From: Neocallimastix lanati (nom. inval.)
Taxonomy: Eukaryota; Neocallimastigomycota; Neocallimastigomycetes; Neocallimastigales; Neocallimastigaceae
Reading direction: 5' to 3'
DNA: 30,000 nucleotides
NCBI GenBank assembly: GCA_016946835.1
Contig: JACVTC010000028.1
Span: forward strand, 922,501 to 952,500
The notes beneath the pieces are model-generated. The model did no database searches. It saw nothing but the letters and a program-made list of their open reading frames with translations, and was not told where the DNA came from. Below are positions 27,632 through 30,000 of the stretch, one piece after another; the first letter of the stretch is position 1; each line of letters opens with the position of its first letter. Position numbers and translations under genes: made by a program.

Positions 27632-27639
27632 TTGTGTAT
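26216..27639. other. AT-rich spacer between two convergent 3' ends
   Basis: Holds the 3' ends of the FSIP1-like gene (+) and the PH-domain gene (-). AATAAA words are frequent on both strands and none can be singled out. A runs occur at 26,451-26,485 and 27,214-27,253, and a TA repeat at 26,533-26,564. A TTTA array (27,600-27,633) lies just beyond the minus-strand stop codon. No gene or RNA was recognised. Confidence 0.65.
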
Positions 27640-28067
27640 TTATTGAACAAAATTTGAAGATAAATTAGCTCTATTTAAAATGGTATTATCTTTTAATATT
27701 GAAGATTCATTCTCAAATGATTCATTACAATCTTTAAATTGAGCTTCATCAAAAAAATTTTCATCATTCACTTCTTTTAACGAACTAGATTTGAATCGAC
27801 TAAATTCCAAAAGTGAAGGATTAGGAGCTTTATCACTATTACCATTTAATTCTTTATCAGTAGAATCCATGGTTTTATTTGGATCATAAAAACTTTTATT
27901 ATTTTTTGTATCACTGATGATATGCCCGTTTTCATCATTACCACTACTACTATAAATATAATTAGGGTCAGAATCATTATTATTATTATCAGTATTATTA
28001 TCAGTATTATTATTATCAGTATTATTATTATTATCAGTATTATTATTATCAGTATTATTATTATCAG

Positions 28068-28151
<84 letters not shown>

Positions 28152-29573
28152 CAATTTTATTGAAAGCAAAATTTAAAGTAGCATTAAAGGTATCAAAGGA
28201 AGAATCATTTTGGGTATCTTTAGTAGTATCTTCATTTATATTATTCGGTTGAACAGTAGGGGATGAAATCAATGAATGAGAAGGAGAAGAATCTTTAGAA
28301 GAAGGTGAGGTTTCCATAGGACTTAAGAGATTTGGATCTGTATAAAGATTTTGAAATTCAAGAGGAATATAAATCGATATATGTTTATTTTCTTTATCCT
28401 TATCCTTATCCCTATCTTTATTTTTATTTTCATCTTCTTTCGAAAATGGTGACTGACCCTTATCTAATTCATCTTCATTTTTATTTTCATCATTTAATTG
28501 TATTATTTCAACTTTATTATCTTCAGAACTTTCCTCTTTTAAAGTAGAAAATATATATTCACTAAAATCTAAAGAAAGTTTTTTTGGTATATCATTAGTA
28601 GAATTTATATTTTCAAAAGTATAATCTATAGAAGAATCAGGTATATCTTGGTTTGAATTAATTTTATCTTTTGATGAGTCAGGTATGGAACCTAAAATAG
28701 TTCCTTTTTCATCGTATAAAGTTTTATTATTGGAACTATGAACATTACTATTACTTTTATTATTTTTTAAATAATTTTCTTTTATTGATTTAGTTGTTTG
28801 AGAATTTTCTGATTCGGAATGTTGAGCAATATCAGTATCAGAGGAATTTGCTGAATTACTATTATCTTGCTTTTGAAATAAACTATGACGTTTAACAGCT
28901 GCCAATGATCTATACGCCGCCATAGAATCATGAATTTGTGATTCTATTATATATACCCAATATTCACATTCTTCCTTAGTATCCACAGCAAATATATAAT
29001 AATCCTGTATATCTGTTAATATTAATAATATATAATTTAAAATTTTATATTTTATATAATATTTATTTATCAATATAGATATAAATAATATGTAAAAATA
29101 AAAATAAAAATAAAAATAATTAACATATTTATATTATATTATAATTATTAATTTTAAATATATATATATATTTAATATTTATTACTAATATATATATATA
29201 TATAACATTAAAGCATCTCTATTTCAATTTTTTTTTTTTTATTCGTATATATGATATTTTTTTTTTCTTTTTTACCTGCGATGACTCTTCCATTCACATG
29301 TTTTGAATATAACACTTTTTGATTATTATCAGTTATAGCAAAATTTGGTATCGATTCACCATCAGGTGAATTTTGAGCAGAAACTTTTCTCATCAATTCT
29401 TGTTCCTTTTTAGGTTTAGCCTTAATTATGAAGTAATAACGTGTTTTAGTAAAACTTTTTATGAAATTATTAAATAAATATTGAGTGTTACTAGTTGGTG
29501 AACTATTTTCATATTCATATTTAGAAACAGTTAAATCACATAATGGAAGAATACCAATTGTTTTTTCTTTATT
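27640..29573 (-). CDS. PH-like domain protein with an Asn-rich tail, 3' part only
   Basis: Two exons are visible: 29573-29276 and 29012-27640, joined across a GT-AG intron (phase 1); 556 residues up to the stop at 27,640-27,642. The first exon gives IGILPLCDLTVSKYEYE, then TRYYFIIKAKPKKEQELMRK and NQKVLYSKHVNGRVIA. After the junction comes DIQDYYIFAVDTKEECEYWV, then YIIESQIHDSMAAYRSL. Beta strands followed by a Tyr-Phe-rich strand and a T.EE...W..I helix fit the C-terminal half of a pleckstrin homology domain. The rest is disordered: Ser/Asn/Asp-rich, a poly-Asn tract with NNNTD repeats, then a Glu-rich C-terminus. PH domains bind phosphoinositides or proteins at membranes; the partner is unknown. 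The 5' exons lie beyond the window. No specific family was recognised. Confidence 0.8.
27975..28150 (-). repeat. Coding Asn tract with NNNTD tandem repeats
   Basis: Read on the minus strand, about 20 AAT codons are followed by TNNNNNN and five or six (N)2-4 TD units, all in frame within the PH-domain gene. Codons are almost all AAT, with ACT GAT for the TD pairs, so the tract behaves like a pure trinucleotide repeat and its length is likely polymorphic. Confidence 0.92.
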
Positions 29574-29587
29574 CTATTTAATATTTA

Positions 29588-29685
29588 AAATAAAAAATGA
29601 AAAGATATACATATATATATATATTGATAATATGAATATAAATAAAAATATAGAATTATATAGTTTAATTTTAAATAGAATTAAA

Positions 29686-29761
<76 letters not shown>

Positions 29762-29926
29762 TGTATATACAATAAAAAAAAATATTATATATATATAGAT
29801 ATATTTTATATATTTATAATATTTTTTTTTAAAAATAAAAAATGAAAAGATATACATATATATATATTGATAATATGAATATAAATAAAAATATAGAATT
29901 ATATAGTTTAATATTAAATAGAATAA

Positions 29927-29960
<34 letters not shown>

Positions 29961-30000
29961 TGTATATACAATAAAAAAAAAAATATTATATATATAGATA
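29588..30000. repeat. Tandem duplication of about 245 bp in an intron of the PH-domain gene
   Basis: AAAATGAAAAGATATACATA… (first copy at 29,595) recurs at 29,840 and is followed in both by ATTGATAATATGAATATAAA, AATATAGAATTATATAGTTT, an (AAT)n run and ATGTATATACAATAAAAAAA. The copies differ mainly in AAT-run length (about 25 units at 29,685-29,762 against about 10 at 29,929-29,958). The second copy runs off the window end. It lies upstream (minus sense) of the exon at 29,573 and looks intronic. Confidence 0.9.

Noticed and set aside
27846-28176. Frames of Ile/Ser repeats over the Asn tract
   Set aside because: Alternative frames and antisense of the AAT coding repeat in the PH-domain gene.

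Overview
This is a nuclear window from a eukaryote with an extremely A+T-rich genome (by eye well over 80% A+T). It has short GT-AG introns, pervasive poly(A)/poly(T) runs, triplet microsatellites and asparagine-rich proteins. The best fit is an anaerobic gut fungus (Neocallimastigomycota) or a similar AT-rich zoosporic fungus. This is inference from composition, gene structure, Copia-type and LINE-type retroelements, and a gene resembling the flagellum-associated FSIP1 family, which would suit a flagellated zoospore.

Layout. 1-849: 3' end of a Ty1/copia retrotransposon (RNase H with one in-frame stop, polypurine tract, 3' LTR), abutting a TTA microsatellite. 977-9,908: almost gene-free AT-rich DNA holding several tandem arrays and one GC-richer island (2,336-2,830) of unknown origin. 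9,909-11,169: complete seven-exon gene for a UBE2C/UbcH10-type ubiquitin-conjugating enzyme. 11,930-about 18,950: a GC-richer block of decayed mobile DNA. It contains a 5'-truncated LINE copy with polyadenylation signal and A tail (11,930-12,741), unassigned coding remnants, and a longer ruined LINE (about 13,742-17,577) in which reverse-transcriptase motifs can be followed in order across frameshifts, stops and long A runs. The two copies share a GYYFVPDVDNKFD peptide. 19,775-26,215: a 13-exon gene, 982 codons as modelled, whose coiled-coil blocks resemble FSIP1. 27,640-29,573: 3' part of a convergent minus-strand gene with a PH-like domain and a long Asn-rich tail; its 5' exons lie beyond the window.

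The three host genes do not form an operon or an evident pathway. The first would act in cell-cycle ubiquitylation with the APC/C, the second possibly in the axoneme or flagellum, and the third probably at a membrane through its PH domain. I see no CRISPR array, rRNA or convincing tRNA, and no defence system. The most interesting material is the FSIP1-like gene, the LINE pair with A-run invasion, and splice acceptors preceded by A tracts rather than pyrimidine tracts.
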